A stretch of DNA of 64,000 nt from Pseudisothecium myosuroides (GCA_951799445.1 OX637293.1:17298001-17362000); one strand, 5' to 3'; shown: positions 12,056-24,618, counted from the stretch's first letter. Translations and numbers: made by a program. Notes: generated by a model not told the origin, from the sequence alone.

Positions 12056-14449
12056 TTTCAACATTCAAAATTTCAAATACGCTCTAATAATAAACTCCTT
12101 AATCAAAATTCACAAGCATCCTATTCCACTACAATCCAAAGCATTAGCATCCTCACAAATCAAGATACAAATTGTCAAACCCTAACTTTTCCAATTCACC
12201 TCCAAACACTACACACAGTGGTGTAAGTTGACTAATTAGACATTGTATTACAAAATTCTCCTCTCCATGCATAAAGTTGGTCGACTACCTATAAAAATAA
12301 TATTAGTATGATTAAATTTCAAGCAAAATACAAACCATCACGCAGTTGGTTCCTGCAGAAGCAAATAATAATTAAAAGATTTTCAAGAATCCTTTATCTT
12401 TAGTCCATTTTTGTATTTTGCTTTGTCTCCTCTATAGAAGGCCGAATGTGCTCCAATAATTTCTTGGCAAGTTTGGTCTCTCTTTGCCTTTGAACAGCCT
12501 GTCCACATGTGAAAATCGGAAGATTACAAGAATACTCAGAATATTGGAATACACGACCAAATGGACTTGCAATACACATTTGTAAAAACCAAGAGAAAAC
12601 AAATCAACTCAAAAAAACTTGGTGCATAAAAATCAAGAAGACCTCCCAAAACAAAGCACATACCATGAGTCAAAGTGAAGCGACAAAGACAAGGTGGCGG
12701 AGACAAAACCAACAACGGCTTCAACAACATTTAAGAAAAAATTCACATCCCACGGCAACAAATAGTGGTCTTGTTTTTTTAATTTCATCACACGGTTGTT
12801 GATTTTACACTTTGGAGGGGGGGCCAAGGCAGGGTTGTCTGCCTCTTTTGAGGAGATAGTAAGTTTGTAGACTTTAATTTATACAAAAGTTTGCGATCTT
12901 GTTATAGTGGGCTTTGGAGGTGTATGTTTATCTATAGCTAGTATTGGACCCTATATTTGTCAATACATAAACCCATTGCTTGCCTAAAAAATCTTTTAAC
13001 TTTTATATTTATATATTTTAAACTCCAAAATTTTCCAACCTTTGTTTTGTAAACTAATTGAATTACAAAAGTTCTTATCACTTCCCTCAAAATCTTTTGA
13101 GCTCCCTCAATTGAAAAGACACTATATGGACTTCAATTTTAGTCTTGTAATTTCAAAATTCCATTCTTTTTGGCTTGATTTCATTCCACCATTTTTGTCC
13201 TAGCTTCATTCCATCATTTTTGTCTTTGCTTCATTTTGTCTTTGCAACCTTGATTCTTGATACATGTGGTATCTTAGATTTTCAATTTCCTACCACAACT
13301 TTGAAATCATTGCTAGCTAATTTGATAATTCAATTAAGGAAATTGATCAACAATAGATTAGAAGCTCAAAGGTGGTTGAAAGATTTTTTGGAGCCTAAAT
13401 GTCAAAGTATGCAAGAGTTTTATGAGAAGTTTAAATTGAACAAGGTTAGATGTAGAGGAGGGCATAGATTTATAGCTTTGATTTTTGATGATTGCATTTC
13501 AAAGTATCAAAATGAAATTGATGAATTGAAATAAAGTGGTAGTAATGATTGGAAATTTAGATGAAGCAATAGCATGTGAGAGAATTGATGATATAGACTT
13601 TGTGAAGTGAATGTATCTAATTATTCTACTTGACAAACAATTTTGCCTTTTTACATACCAATAGTATTTTTGTTAACTGTATATCAAGCATTGATTCTTT
13701 AGATGGTGAGTTTTAGATTTCTTTGGAAAGCATTTGAACCTCTTGTTTGATATGAAGGCATTTCAAATTCAAGCACAATATTGTGGAAGAGATATAGTTG
13801 ATATGAATTGAAACTTGATTGGGCACGGACGTTTGATATTATGTGAGCATAGGAGCATGAGCCAATGAGCCTAGAAGACTATACATCTACGTTATAGCTA
13901 GGTGTCTATATTATAAAAAACCTTTTCTAACTATGCTTGTCCATAATTTATCATCTATGTCAAATGTTTGATGCATGCTGGAGTATACAAATAAAAAAAG
14001 ACATTACATTGCATAGAATTGTACCTCCATTTGATTTGTAAATGATCATCAGATTGTGTTGTTTATTTTTAAATTGAAAACCAATTTTTGTATTTGCATG
14101 ATATTAGTGAAGAAACAATTGCCAAGATATTATAAGCTATGAGAGTTTAGAAAAAAAATTCTTAGTTCTTAGCTAAATTAAGTGCTTCAATTGCATGCTT
14201 TCAATGCAATTGTGTTAGTTTCAACCTACATTTTACAGACAACCATGGTCTAAACTCTAAAGTGGTTCTATCAGTGTGAATTTGTAATAGTGGAATTGAT
14301 TCAAAAGTTTTTATATGCTTCAAAAATTGTCACAATGAAATGATAAATTAGATTTTTTCAAATAATTTTGGACATGTTGAGGTTCAAGTAACACAATTTT
14401 CTGAAAAAAATTTCAAACATTTCAAACAAATTTTAGACATCTTTAAAAT
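12056..14449. other. A+T-rich intergenic DNA with one doubtful reading frame
   Basis: Most of the stretch is featureless. The only longer frame on the + strand is at 13175-13534 (119 codons, treated separately). A G-run (ggagggggggcc) occurs near 12817. Confidence 0.4.
13175..13534 (+). CDS. Doubtful 119-codon hypothetical protein
   Basis: The N-terminal third derives from imperfect repeats of cattcca/tttttgtc and is Phe/Ser/Leu-rich. The remainder (LINNRLEAQRWLKDFLEPKC ... FYEKFKLNKVRCRGGHRFIA) looks more like globular protein. It ends in TAA after DELK. It may be a remnant of a gene or transposon ORF. No motif, promoter or splice signals support it, and the A+T content equals that of the flanks. 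Confidence 0.2.
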   Translation: MISFHHFCPSFIPSFLSLLHFVFATLILDTCGILDFQFPTTTLKSLLANLIIQLRKLINNRLEAQRWLKDFLEPKCQSMQEFYEKFKLNKVRCRGGHRFIALIFDDCISKYQNEIDELK

Positions 14450-15165
14450 TTAACCTCTAAAAGACCATTGTCCTTTTGAAGGACAAATTGGATTTTGGGC
14501 AGGTACCTATGGTCTCAATTTTTGTCATGATTTTTTTTAAATATTTTTGAATATAGAAAACTAATGAGCTTTGTGGGAATATATATATATATATTTTTCA
14601 CTTGGTGCCCATGAACAAAAGTTATGCCCAAATAAGCTCAAAACATGGGAAACTGGGTAGCAATTTTTTCTTCAAAAATTCAAATTTAATATTTTTCCCC
14701 CTCATAAATTAAATTTTTTCTATATAAAAAACTTTGATTCATTAAATTTGGATAAGTGATGAGAAAATTATGTACAATCTTGTTTTTAGAGCAATCTAAG
14801 CATCTTTTTGAAAAAATAACTTGTAGGATTCATTTTTGTAATGTTTATAATATTTCAAAAAAAATTAATTCCACATGGTTTACTTTGCTTGATAGAACAA
14901 TCTCACCATTGGGATTGCTATGTTTTAATTCCATCTTAGAGATAGTAATAATTTAAATTTTCCTTCTATCTTGTACCTACTTGTACCCCGACTTGTACTT
15001 AACAATTTTTTTAAGAATAAAAATTTAGTTTACTTGAATTTTTTTTTTAGATTCTCAACTCAATTCTCTACTATAAACATTTAAACTTCAAAACTTTATA
15101 GTGCAAAAAATTTAAGTTAAAAAGGTTCAAAGTCAAATAATCTAGTCTTGCAATGTGCAAAAGAC
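14450..15165. mobile_element. Truncated TTAA-type element (copy 3)
   Basis: It starts at TTAA 14450-14453 with the degenerate end CCTCTAAAAGACC. It follows the copy at 6934 through the internal motifs (gagaaaattatg, acaatctcaccattgggatt). It loses similarity near 15165, where unrelated sequence (gacccggggaag) begins. The right end is absent. It has diverged clearly from copy 1, so it is an older insertion. Confidence 0.65.
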
Positions 15166-16169
15166 CCGGGGAAGTCACTTAGTGCGCATATTAGAACCCA
15201 TGTGAGATCTAAGATAGGATACTATATATTTATTGTGTCTAAAATTTTATAAAACATTATATCTAATATAGAATGTGTAGAATTACATGCAGGATATTAT
15301 AATTAATATAAGATTATGTTTAATGCCATGTATTAGATTTTACATTGAAAAAATATAAGGGGCAGTAATATGATTGTGGGGGAAAATGATTTTGTTAAAT
15401 GGATATTTAATGTCCTTAAAGAAGATATGGACAAAAAATGACACATTAATTGTCCCAAATTATCCATGAACCTTAGATGAGGGGCTTTGGTTGTCTCGAG
15501 AGTTATCTGTAAAGTCTTTTGAAGTCACAATTTAGAATTTGAAGAATCTACTATGAATTTTGCTTTAATATACTCTTAATTGTTGTTAGTTTTGTTGTTT
15601 TGTTGTATTTTCTATAAAGGCTACCTAGGCTAACAAGAGCAAAGACTTCACCAGTGATGTGTATCTAACAAAGAAGAAAGAAATTGTTCTTTAGAAAGTT
15701 TAGGCCTACCTACAAAATGAAGAATCCAATTTTTTTTTGTGCTTTAATGAATTGTTCAGCTATCTCCTTGAAGAATTGTTGTAGGATAGATGTTTTTGTA
15801 GGAATGGACTCATTTTCACTCATTTGTAGTTTGATTAAGACAGTTAGTGCGTTTATTAGTGTACTTGTACTTCTGTATAATGTATGTACAAACAATAGAT
15901 GTTGTCTGGTTTGTCTATGCTTGTTTGTTATATTGTAATGTAGCTAGTGTCATCTTTTTTTTTGTTGTGTACTTGCACTCATTGTATTCATTAGAATATA
16001 TTGTAGATGATTAGCAGTGAGTTGTTTGACACAACTAGAGTGCATTGTTTGTAGTCTGTGAATGTATTTCTTTGGCCATAGTACATTTGTCCAAATATGT
16101 TGTACTTTAGTTTTCAGTAACCATAAAAAAAATGGTTTAAAAGAGAAGGGACAAAAGAAGAAAGAAAGA

Positions 16170-16209
<40 letters not shown>

Positions 16210-17139
16210 GGAAAAAAAATCATATAACACCTATTAGTTTTAATTTTTAAATCTAATGTAGGGGCCAAAAAATTGGACTCAAAAGTAAATTATAAATAAT
16301 ATAGGGTGCTATAATAAATGATAATTTAGGATAATTGTTAACAATAGGTTTTATTACATTAAAAAAATATTAGGTAAATAGACCCCCATAAAACATCCCT
16401 TGATTTCACGTGTATATAAAACCTCCAAGCTAGTGACCTCCCCAAGTTATCAACACTTCTATCTTTGTAGACCTAATGTGCAACTATTTTGTCAAATATC
16501 ATATCCAAACGCATTTAGTTTTTTCAAAAGGAATGCAATGAGATTCTAATCAAGTGCTTCAGTTACTTCTATGATGAAAATCCAAGCCTTCTTAAATTCA
16601 AAACTTGAATATTTTATTTAATAGCTCTTAATTTTTTTAGTTTAAAATAATTTTTTTTTAAATTTTAACAAAATTCCAATACTTGAATAATTTTTTCAAT
16701 TCAAATGCTTCAACTTTCATTTATTGCTCTTAACTCTTAAAAATTTGTAATCATTGAAAGTGGTGAAGGAGACTATTCAAAGCCCATATTATGATGAAAG
16801 GATATACAAAATGACTCTTAAGAGCCTTGGAAGCAATCTCTTCCCATATTGTCCTCCATAATCTTGGAAGTTGCAAACTACAACGTCTTTAGATCAAGGC
16901 TATTCAAAAATTATATAATAATAATTCAAATAATAAGCTTGATAAATTCCAAAGCATATAAGCTAGGATATGACAAATTTGATTTTTGGATTTATAATTT
17001 AATTTTTCCCCTACCATTCTTAAAGAGCTTTGTTCATTTATATTTCACTATAATTATGGCTTGACAAATATTCTATAGCATTCTCAAATATATTTATATG
17101 TCAATTAATAAATTAAGACAATCTTAATTTATTAATATT
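15166..17139. other. A+T-rich intergenic DNA
   Basis: There is no gene-like frame and no element ends that I can recognise, apart from the trinucleotide microsatellite at 16170. Confidence 0.5.
16170..16209. repeat. (AAT)n microsatellite, about 13 units
   Basis: An uninterrupted run of AAT/ATA triplets preceded by a purine-rich gaaagaaagaa tract. Such long pure runs are typically length-polymorphic. Confidence 0.95.
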
Positions 17140-18080
17140 TGTCAATGTCTTTCTATTTATGAAGGGAATGAAACAACTCATCATTTGTTACATTGATCCA
17201 CTCAAATTTATTCCCTTTCCTTGATGATGTGAATAAAAAGGGCCAAACTTAAACTATATACATCAACCACGAGCACATGTACAAAAGGAAAAATAAAAAT
17301 ATTTTAGTATCTTTCAATAAATATCTCTTTCAATTTGGTATGGAATAAAAACCATTTTGTCTTTTTTCACATTGCTTATCTATTTAGATTTGTTCCCTTA
17401 GTTCAACAATGTGAATGGACGGGACCAAACCTGTATGGCATCTCATAATATAGTGACATGTATAGGAAGTCAAATTATAATGCTATAATATTTTTCCATG
17501 TCTTTCATTTTGTCTTTGTAATGGAGAGAATGAACCAAATCATCTTTTGTTACATTCTTCATTAGCATAGATTTATTCTTTTTAGTGATGTAAATGGATG
17601 GAACCAAACTTGTGCTTCATTTGACCACCTTGTGACTTGTATGACATGAGTAAGCATAATGCTTTAATATCTCTCTTTGCCTTTCATTTTCAATTTGGTA
17701 AAAAACAAACAAATCAAGCTATTTTTTGTTACATTCTTAGTCAATAAATTTGCTCCCCTAACCTAGTGATTCCAATGGATGGGACCAAACTTGAACTCTA
17801 TGTGACAAACGTGTAAAGGAGATAGATTTGTACCTTCAATACCTTTCATATTCAATCTGGTGCATAGGAAACAAACCAATTCATCATTCTGTATATTTTT
17901 AATCAAAATATATTTGTTTTTTGACATACTAATGTGAATGGACACAACTGAATATGGCCTACATCTAAAAAAACTCGTGACATACGCTACAATAGAGAGA
18001 AATTTTGAATTTTTATGTATCCCTCTTTGCTAGCGACTTTCTAGTCTATTTGGAAAAAATAAACCAACTCCTCATTGCAC
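17140..18080. repeat. ~181-bp tandem array, proximal part (about five units)
   Basis: The landmark gtgaatggatgggaccaaac recurs in variant form near 17229, 17411, 17591, 17772 and 17935. Spacing is about 182, 180, 181 and 163 bp. Other shared words are tttgttacattctt, tttattccctt and tctttgcctttcattttcaa. Units have diverged considerably. The array continues beyond the nested insertion, at 19215. Confidence 0.75.
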
Positions 18081-19214
18081 ACTTAGTAGAAAAGTTGACC
18101 ATATGTAAGGGATTACAAATGATTCATTTTGGTCTTTTACAACTTTCTTTGTAACCGCCAAAGTCCCAAGGTCATTTTCATGTCAAAAAACACTAAAAAC
18201 AGCCATTTCTATTTCACTTGCCCAAGAAAATAGAAAAAATCTTTTTCTTAGAACCTAACTTTATGATCTTGTACTTGACTTGTCTCAAATCATGCGGTAA
18301 AAACTTCGTGAAGTTTGATAGTAAAGATTGGAAGATATTAGCATTCAAAGTTGGAAAAAAACTTTTTTTGAATATTGTCTTGCAATTTTAAGATGACTTT
18401 GACTACCATTTGTGGAATTTTTTGCACTACATACTTTGAATTTAAAAAAATTGTGTTGAAGAATTGAGCTGAAAGTCTTTTAAAAAATTCAAAAAACACA
18501 CACTTGGTTTTCATTCTTTAAAAAATGTTTGAGTAGAAGTAGGTCTAAGATTGAATAAAAAAATAAATCGTTAATAGCTTTAAGATGGAATTAAAACACA
18601 TTAATTACAATGGTGAGATTGTTCTAGCAAACATAATTAACCCTATCAAACAATTTTTTTGAAAAAGTGGGAAAAAGTGGCATTCAAAAATGAATCCTAT
18701 AAGGTGTTTTTTTTAAGAACATGCTTAGATTGCCCCAAAACAAAATTTGTCCATAACTTTCTCATCACTAGTCCAAATAGAATGAATGAAAACTTCACAT
18801 GTAGAAAAAAAATATAATTTTTTTTTTTTTGACTTTCAGTTGTGATTTTTTTTGTGCTACTTGCCAACCTTTGTTTTTGGCTTATTGTGCCATAACTTTT
18901 ATTCCCGGGCACCAATTGAAATAATATTATATTACCACAAAGCTTAAGTATGTTATTAGCTTCAAAAAAAGTTTCAAAAAATTATGATGAATATTGAGAC
19001 CATAGGACTACAAGAGAGCCTACCCAAAGTCGCATTTTGCCTCCTATAGGGCCAATGGGACTTTGGGGGTTAAAAAACAAATTGTTTTGAACAAATTAAA
19101 TTCTGGAAGCCATCCCTCAGCAACTCATTTTTAGTTGTTATGGACAAATTATAAATGGTTATGTGTGAGTTATTTTAGACAACAAAGTTGTAAAAGACCA
19201 AATTTCTACTAGTG
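18081..19214. mobile_element. Inverted-repeat element interrupting the 181-bp array
   Basis: The left side begins CACTTAGTAGAAAAG. The right side ends in the complement of CACTAGTAGAAATTTGG. Internally, ggtcttttacaactttc at 18131 faces its complement at about 19185. The ends resemble CACTA-type termini, but a matching 3-bp target duplication is not evident. The classification is therefore tentative. It hosts a second insertion at 18150-19073. Confidence 0.5.
18150..19073. mobile_element. TTAA-type ~920-bp element (copy 4), degenerate
   Basis: The right end ACTTTGGGGG plus TTAA (19070-19073) and the left end aaccgccaaagtcccaagg are decayed forms of the family termini. The 'Y' subterminal half is on the left (cactaaaaacagccatttcta) and the 'X' half is on the right. 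The left TTAA is mutated. It is embedded in the inverted-repeat element 18081-19214. Confidence 0.7.
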
Positions 19215-19600
19215 GTTGTTACATTTTTGATCAACTTAGATTCGTTTCCTTGGGCTAATGAAGTGAATGGATGGGACAAAACTTGTTCATCATCTAACAA
19301 CATGGTGACATGTACCATGGGACAAATGTAAATGCTTCAATGTCATATGATGCCATTCATTTTGTATTAGGTGTAGAATAAAAGATTCAATTTATCCATT
19401 GTTACATTCTTGATAATGTGAATTTATTCCATGAGCCTAGTTTTGTAAATTAGACATGACCAAACTTGAACTTTGTGTGACAAGTTGGTAGTGAATATGA
19501 AGATATCAATAAATAATCTTTTGTTTCCTTCAATGCCTTTCATTTTCTTTTGGTTTAGACAAAACAAACCAATTCAATTTCCATTATTATTTGACTAAAT
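19215..19600. repeat. ~181-bp tandem array, distal part (two units)
   Basis: This continues the units seen at 17140-18080. The landmark aatggatgggacaaaacttg is at 19266 and its degraded form is at 19447, again 181 bp apart. Subtracting the 1134-bp insertion leaves a gap close to one period, so the array was continuous before the insertion. Confidence 0.7.
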
Positions 19601-20077
19601 TTTTACAAAACTGTTCTTTTTATCACTTAGAGGGAATAAATAGTTTTGTATTGTTAAATGTAACATGTAAGCTATCAAGTAGTTTAGAAGGCCATAAAGA
19701 GCTTGAAAATGATATCTAGCCATATGGCTACGGAATGAGTCTATAAGGGGTTGAAATAATTACTTGTTTATTTAGTAGAACAAATCTTGATTGCGACACT
19801 CTTAAGTTTATCAATTGTAAACCATTTTATTTTAAATATTTTTTTTTGCACAAAAGATATGATTATGCTAACAAAAGTAACAATTAGGGCCTACAAATTC
19901 TCCATTCTCTCCTAGCCATTTGATATGTCTACTATCTTTTTTATTATTCTCTCCATTATTCAAGTAGCTCCATGCAAAGCCAATACAAAAGGTTGCTTTT
20001 CCAATTGGCTTAACAATATTATGTAATTTTTTGAAAAAATAGTATTTTCTAGAAGACACGTCAACTTGCTCAATTTG
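19601..20077. other. A+T-rich spacer
   Basis: No gene or repeat was recognised, other than short A/T runs leading to the target duplication of the next element. Confidence 0.4.
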
Positions 20078-20087
20078 TGTACATACA

Positions 20088-20740
20088 ATGGGGGGACAAA
20101 AGTCTTGTCGCCCCCTTTTGTTCCCACACAAACACCTCCATTTTCAAACACTTTTTTTCAAAAAAATTATGCAACTCTTGCATCATTGCATTCCTATGTA
20201 TTCTTGATCATGCATACCAAATTTCAACTTCAAAAAAGCAAAATTCCATTTTTGGTGAATTTTTGAGGTCAATTTTCATAATTTTCATAATTTTACATAG
20301 TATTTTATTGAAAACAACTAATGGTGAAATTTTTTAATTCAATTGTAGGAATTTGTAGGGAACATCCATACACACATCTTTCCTTCAACAAGCATCTCCA
20401 AAAAAGTTTCACAATCCTCCTAGCATTGAGTTCTTCATAGAGGGAATTGTGAAACTCTTTTGGAAATGCTTATTGAAAAAAAGATTTGTGTATGATTGTT
20501 CCATGCATATTTCCACAATTGAATTAAAAAAATTCACCATTAATTATTTGCAATAAAATACTATGTAAAACCATGAAAATTGACTTAAAAAATTCACCAA
20601 AAATGGAGTTTTGCTTTTTTGATGTTGAAATTTGGTATGCAATGATGCAAGAATTGCATAATTTTTTTGAAAAATAGTGTTTGAAAATGGGGGTGTTTGT
20701 GTGAGAACAAAAAGGGGCGACATGACTTTTGTCCCCCCAT
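20088..20740. mobile_element. Fold-back (Mutator-like) element with ~300-bp inverted arms
   Basis: Perfect terminal repeats ATGGGGGGACAAAAGTC bound two arms of about 300 bp. By eye the outer 100 bp of the arms is >90% identical. The direct repeat TGTACATACA lies immediately outside both ends (20078-20087 and 20741-20750), a 10-bp target duplication. Long inverted arms with a 9-11 bp duplication fit Mutator-like elements. The short open frames on both arms (for example the peptide containing FVPTQTPPFSNTFF) are just arm translations. No transposase is present. Confidence 0.75.
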
Positions 20741-20859
20741 TGTACATACAAAAAGAAAACTCAAGTATACAAATGGAAGAAATAATGTCTTTAGGATCAA
20801 AGATCTTTTAGACTTCTATAGACTTGATTGAAGGACCGTCCATGATTTCGCCTCCAAAC

Positions 20860-20883
20860 GTAGTAGTAGTAGTAGTAGTAGTA
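20860..20883. repeat. (GTA)n microsatellite, 8 units
   Basis: A pure run of gta/tag triplets, followed by ccaccacc. Confidence 0.95.
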
Positions 20884-20942
20884 CCACCACCTGAATTTAA
20901 TACATATATTAGAAATATAAGCAATCATTTGTAATTTATTGC

Positions 20943-22826
20943 TTAATCCCTAAAGGACTAGCATGCGTTTTTTAGTAACATATAAAATTTGGGTAGGCTA
21001 GTGTGAATGAGGATTTGCATATTTTAAGCTTAAATTTTAATAAAAGGTAAGGATGAGGAATATCTTTTATAGGCACTAAATTTCAAAATATTTGGAAATA
21101 TGAGTCAAAAGTTATGGCCAAATATGTTTTTTTATTTTATAATGGGTAGTACGGGTAGATTAGAAAAAATCACTTTTTTCAAAAACAAAAATTTGAAATT
21201 GGTTTTCAAGAGTTATATATATATGTGGAAAGCTTTGTTCCACACCTATTGTTCTTTGATCCCATTGATTTACTCACCTTCGACTCGGGGAGATGGAGTA
21301 ACGGGATAGTGCTCTCGATAGTGCTACTAAATTACTTAGCTTCTATTGGTTGTAAATTTCTCAGCAGCTCGACTCAGCTAAAGCAATCCATTCCTTCCAA
21401 ATGGCCCATCCTTCTCCCAGATTCCTTTTCATCATCCTAGATAGAAATTTGGATAAAGACCCGCTTTCAAAAAGATGTGGCCTTTATTTGGTCTAGCTAT
21501 TTGGCATAATACTGTCGTAGTTAACTCATGGCGCACTTAGATTGCCCCTAGTATTGGCACCAGATGCATATGTTGTTCTATTGGAGAAATAGAGACTCCC
21601 TTCTATAGATTCTTTGTATGCACGAGAGCCCAAGAGATTTGGGATTACGCGCAGACAATTCTACACCATATCCGTGATTCATCTCCAATATTGGGTCCCC
21701 ATTGTAGACTCGATGCCATTTAGTGTATTTTTGAGGTGCCAACTTCTAGGATGTTTCATAAATCTTGCACTATTTGGTTGTTAGCTTGTTAGAAGAGCTG
21801 CGCTTTGGCTTTACTAGATTATGTGTAATCACTTTGTCTTTGCTCAAGATTGTTGGCCGACCCATCTTCTCCAAAAAGCCTTGTGCGATGCACTGTTAGA
21901 TTATAGTTGGGTAGTGATTGTAGCTAGGCGCAGTCCTCAATACTCTGATAGAATTTGATTTTAAGTTTGATTGCATTTGGCTTCACTCTTCAGTGCTTGC
22001 CAGTTGGGTAGGAGGTTCTGTTAGTTGGAGCAAAGAGGGTCCTCCCTCATGCTTATTTTTCTAGCTTGTTCTTGTTCTTTCTTTCATGCTATGATTCTCT
22101 TCATTTGTCCAGCCTTCCGGCTTGGTTGTTACTTTGGTTCCATTTAATGCAATGGTTCCCATTTGTTATCAAAGAAAAAGGAAAAAGTTGTGAATCATTC
22201 CATTTCAATCAATGAGTCCAAAGTTATGAGGAGTTTTGTTTGCGGGCAGTTATAGATTCTCTACTCTAAAATAAACTTTGAAGTCCTTTATCTTACTCAA
22301 TTTTTAATATTTTTTGAAAAAAACAAAATCATGGGGTGTAAATTATTTATTACTCCATACAACATTGCAACAATTGGGATAGACATTTTTCAATTCTATA
22401 ATTCAATTCTTCAAAATTTAGTGTTTTAAATCATTGCCTACTTCTTTCTACTTACTATTTTTTTCTATATGTTGTACAATTCCAAATGATGTAAATTTTT
22501 TCAAGCATGTAGCCAACTTGTCTATGAAAAGGAGTTTGAAGAAGCACCACCATTTTGGACATTTTTTCATAGAAAAGTAAGTTTGTGAAGTGCAGCTGCC
22601 CTATTTTCCACAGGGCCAAAGAAATGATTTCAGTGAATTTGAATGCTTATATCTTGCAATTTGCGCAGTGGAAATTTTTGAAATTTTTACCACGTGTTCT
22701 CAAGTCAGCATACTACAAGATCCTATGGTTACATGTGTCAAAAAAAGTTTTTTTCAAAAATTTGGTACTTGTACTAAAAATAGCAATTTTTGAGTGTTTT
22801 TGGTGAAAACATAGTCATGGAACTTA
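20943..22826. mobile_element. TTAA-type element (copy 5), split by a LINE
   Basis: It starts TTAA at 20943 with end TCCCTAAAGGAC and the 'Z' subterminal sequence. It breaks off near 21237 inside the conserved word gaaagctttg. It resumes near 22188 (gaatcattccattt, as in the copy at 35101) and runs to a degraded right end, atagtcatggaacttaa, near 22826. Removal of the LINE gives a ~930-bp element like the others. Confidence 0.7.
21240..22187 (+). mobile_element. 5'-truncated LINE (3' tail of reverse-transcriptase ORF)
   Basis: The translated + strand contains a zf-RVT-like pattern at about 21565-21655: CICC, then EIETPFYRFFVC, then A-EIW, where the family's usual His is Tyr. Upstream W-RT and downstream hydrophobic sequence also fit the C-terminal end of plant non-LTR retrotransposon ORF2. 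Several stop codons interrupt it. The end (tgttatcaaagaaaaaggaa) is A-rich, as expected for a LINE 3' end. It sits within the TTAA element 20943-22826, so it inserted after that element. It is a pseudogene and not a functional copy. Confidence 0.6.
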
Positions 22827-24349
22827 ATAGCCTCTTTGAGAAAAGAACGGCATTCACAAAAATTGCCATTTAACATTCCTACCTTCATCTATAGGTCAAG
22901 ACACTAGTAGAAAGATGGTCTTTTCGCATCAATGAATATTATTAGAGCCAAAGGATGGTGCCCCGCATATCTCTTTTTTAATAGTAAAACAGCATAGACT
23001 TTCTTCAAATTTTTTCACAATTTTTAGTAGTATGAATCAACTTATACTTCTGAAAGTGAAACACTTTTCTGCATTGGAGTCATCATCTGAGCTAGGTAGT
23101 GATCTATAAACTAAAATCAATCCAATTGAATTCCCTAGGAAAATTTGGTCAATGCGGGTGATCTAAAACTTTGGATTTTGACCTCAATGAGTGGACTTGG
23201 CCTACCACTAAGCCAGACAAGATGCCAAAGTTTTTTACTACTCGTAAAGACGGGCCACCTCATTGAGATATAGCAAAAATTCCATTGGTAGGCTTCATGA
23301 GAAACAAAATTAAGGTCTTTCTCCCTCCAAAAGCAAAATTGCAATCAAACTATTATGCAATGAAAACAATATTTTGAAAAATCTTTTCTTTTGTTGATGT
23401 GGAAAATTGCTCAATGTGGCTGTAAATATGTTTTATTTAAAAAAAATTGTGGACTAATTTTTTATATTTATAATAGTTTATAATTTACATTGTTTTTGTT
23501 TCATTTTGAAGGCTAATTTTGTAGTTTTTATAACTCAAAATTTTATATGAAAATTTGCAATCATTTTTGTTTTATGTTGATGGCTAATTTTTGCGTGTTT
23601 GAAGTTCAAAAGCTTCTTTTTTATTTGCTTTTTGATCATGTTGCATTCTTTTTATAATTGAACTTCTTATTTTTTCCTTGTAATGTAGGTATTTTGTTAT
23701 GCATTTCTCCTATACTTTTGTCTATTGATTAGTTGTGAAAAATTGTTCATTGTGGTTGTGAACTTGTATTCTTTGATTAATATCAAGGCAAATTGCTTTA
23801 TTTTATTTGTTTCCTTTAGTCAATTGTAGATTTTTGTAGTCCAATTGTGCCTTATTAATAATTAAAATTTGATGCCATTTTTTATTTGTGTAATTGTGAA
23901 TTGATGTTAATTTGTTTATTTAGATTCTTCTGTGCATAGCATAATTAGAGGTTTTGGATGCGTTTGGTATTATATAGTGCTTCAATATTGTTTGTAAGAA
24001 GTATGTGATGAATCAACTTTTTCAAACTTTTTAAAAAGTCACTATTGTCTTACAAATTTTCTCAACTTCCTGACAAAGATGCCATAACATTCCATATGCA
24101 TGCAGTTTTGAATGCCATAAATTTCTTTCTTTCTTTATAAAAAGAAAATGTTTGAAGTCACAATAAAGGCACAAGGTGTTGGTGCAATGAAGCCTCCATT
24201 TAATATAAATCCTCCCACTCATTTATAGCACACTATCTCCAATTCTTGGAGTGTTGCTCAGATTGGCACGATACTTGTGCTTAGAAGTATAGGGGATGAA
24301 TTAGAAGTGTAGGAGATGAGCATCGCTCTTCAAGCTTTAAGTCCTTTGA
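22827..24349. other. A+T-rich intergenic DNA
   Basis: No coding region is present. A terminus-like word, CACTAGTAGAAAGATGG, at about 22912 resembles the end of the element at 18081. Its partner end was not found. Confidence 0.4.
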
Positions 24350-24618
24350 CATTAGATGTTTTGGGGGGCATTAGAGGGCCATTTCAGCCCAATTCCTCTG
24401 GCTATAATGATCAATGCCGCAGTCAGAATATTAAAATAATTTAATTTAATTTAATTTAATTTAATAAATATTTTTTTTTTTCAAAAAAATATTAAAATAT
24501 TAATTAAATATTATTATCTAATGTGGCAGTTGTTGTGCCACGTCAGACTGTTGCTGCAGCAGAGTTCCCACAGTTTGGGAACTCAGGGCCTTATTTAGTT
24601 GGTGAATCTCATCTAATG
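24350..24618. mobile_element. CACTA-like miniature element with GTGCCACGTCAG core (copy 1)
   Basis: The left end is CATTAGATG and the right end is its complement, CATCTAATG. Inside lie ggccatttcagccc, an A/T-only block and the motif TTGTGCCACGTCAGACT, shared with the elements at 26221 and 37002. No target duplication is discernible, so the limits are provisional. Confidence 0.5.
24437..24469. repeat. (TTTAA)n short tandem repeat
   Basis: About five to six copies of the pentamer ttaat, within the A/T block of the surrounding miniature element. Confidence 0.85.

Noticed and set aside
16062..16250. Short frame coding poly-Asn
   Set aside because: It is produced by the (AAT)n microsatellite.
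17140..19600. CRISPR-like spaced repeats
   Set aside because: The repeats are long, diverged and contiguous, without constant short direct repeats and unique spacers. The genome is eukaryotic in character.
20066..20800. Frames of 65-87 codons with similar peptides at both ends of this stretch
   Set aside because: They are translations of the inverted arms of the fold-back element and not genes.
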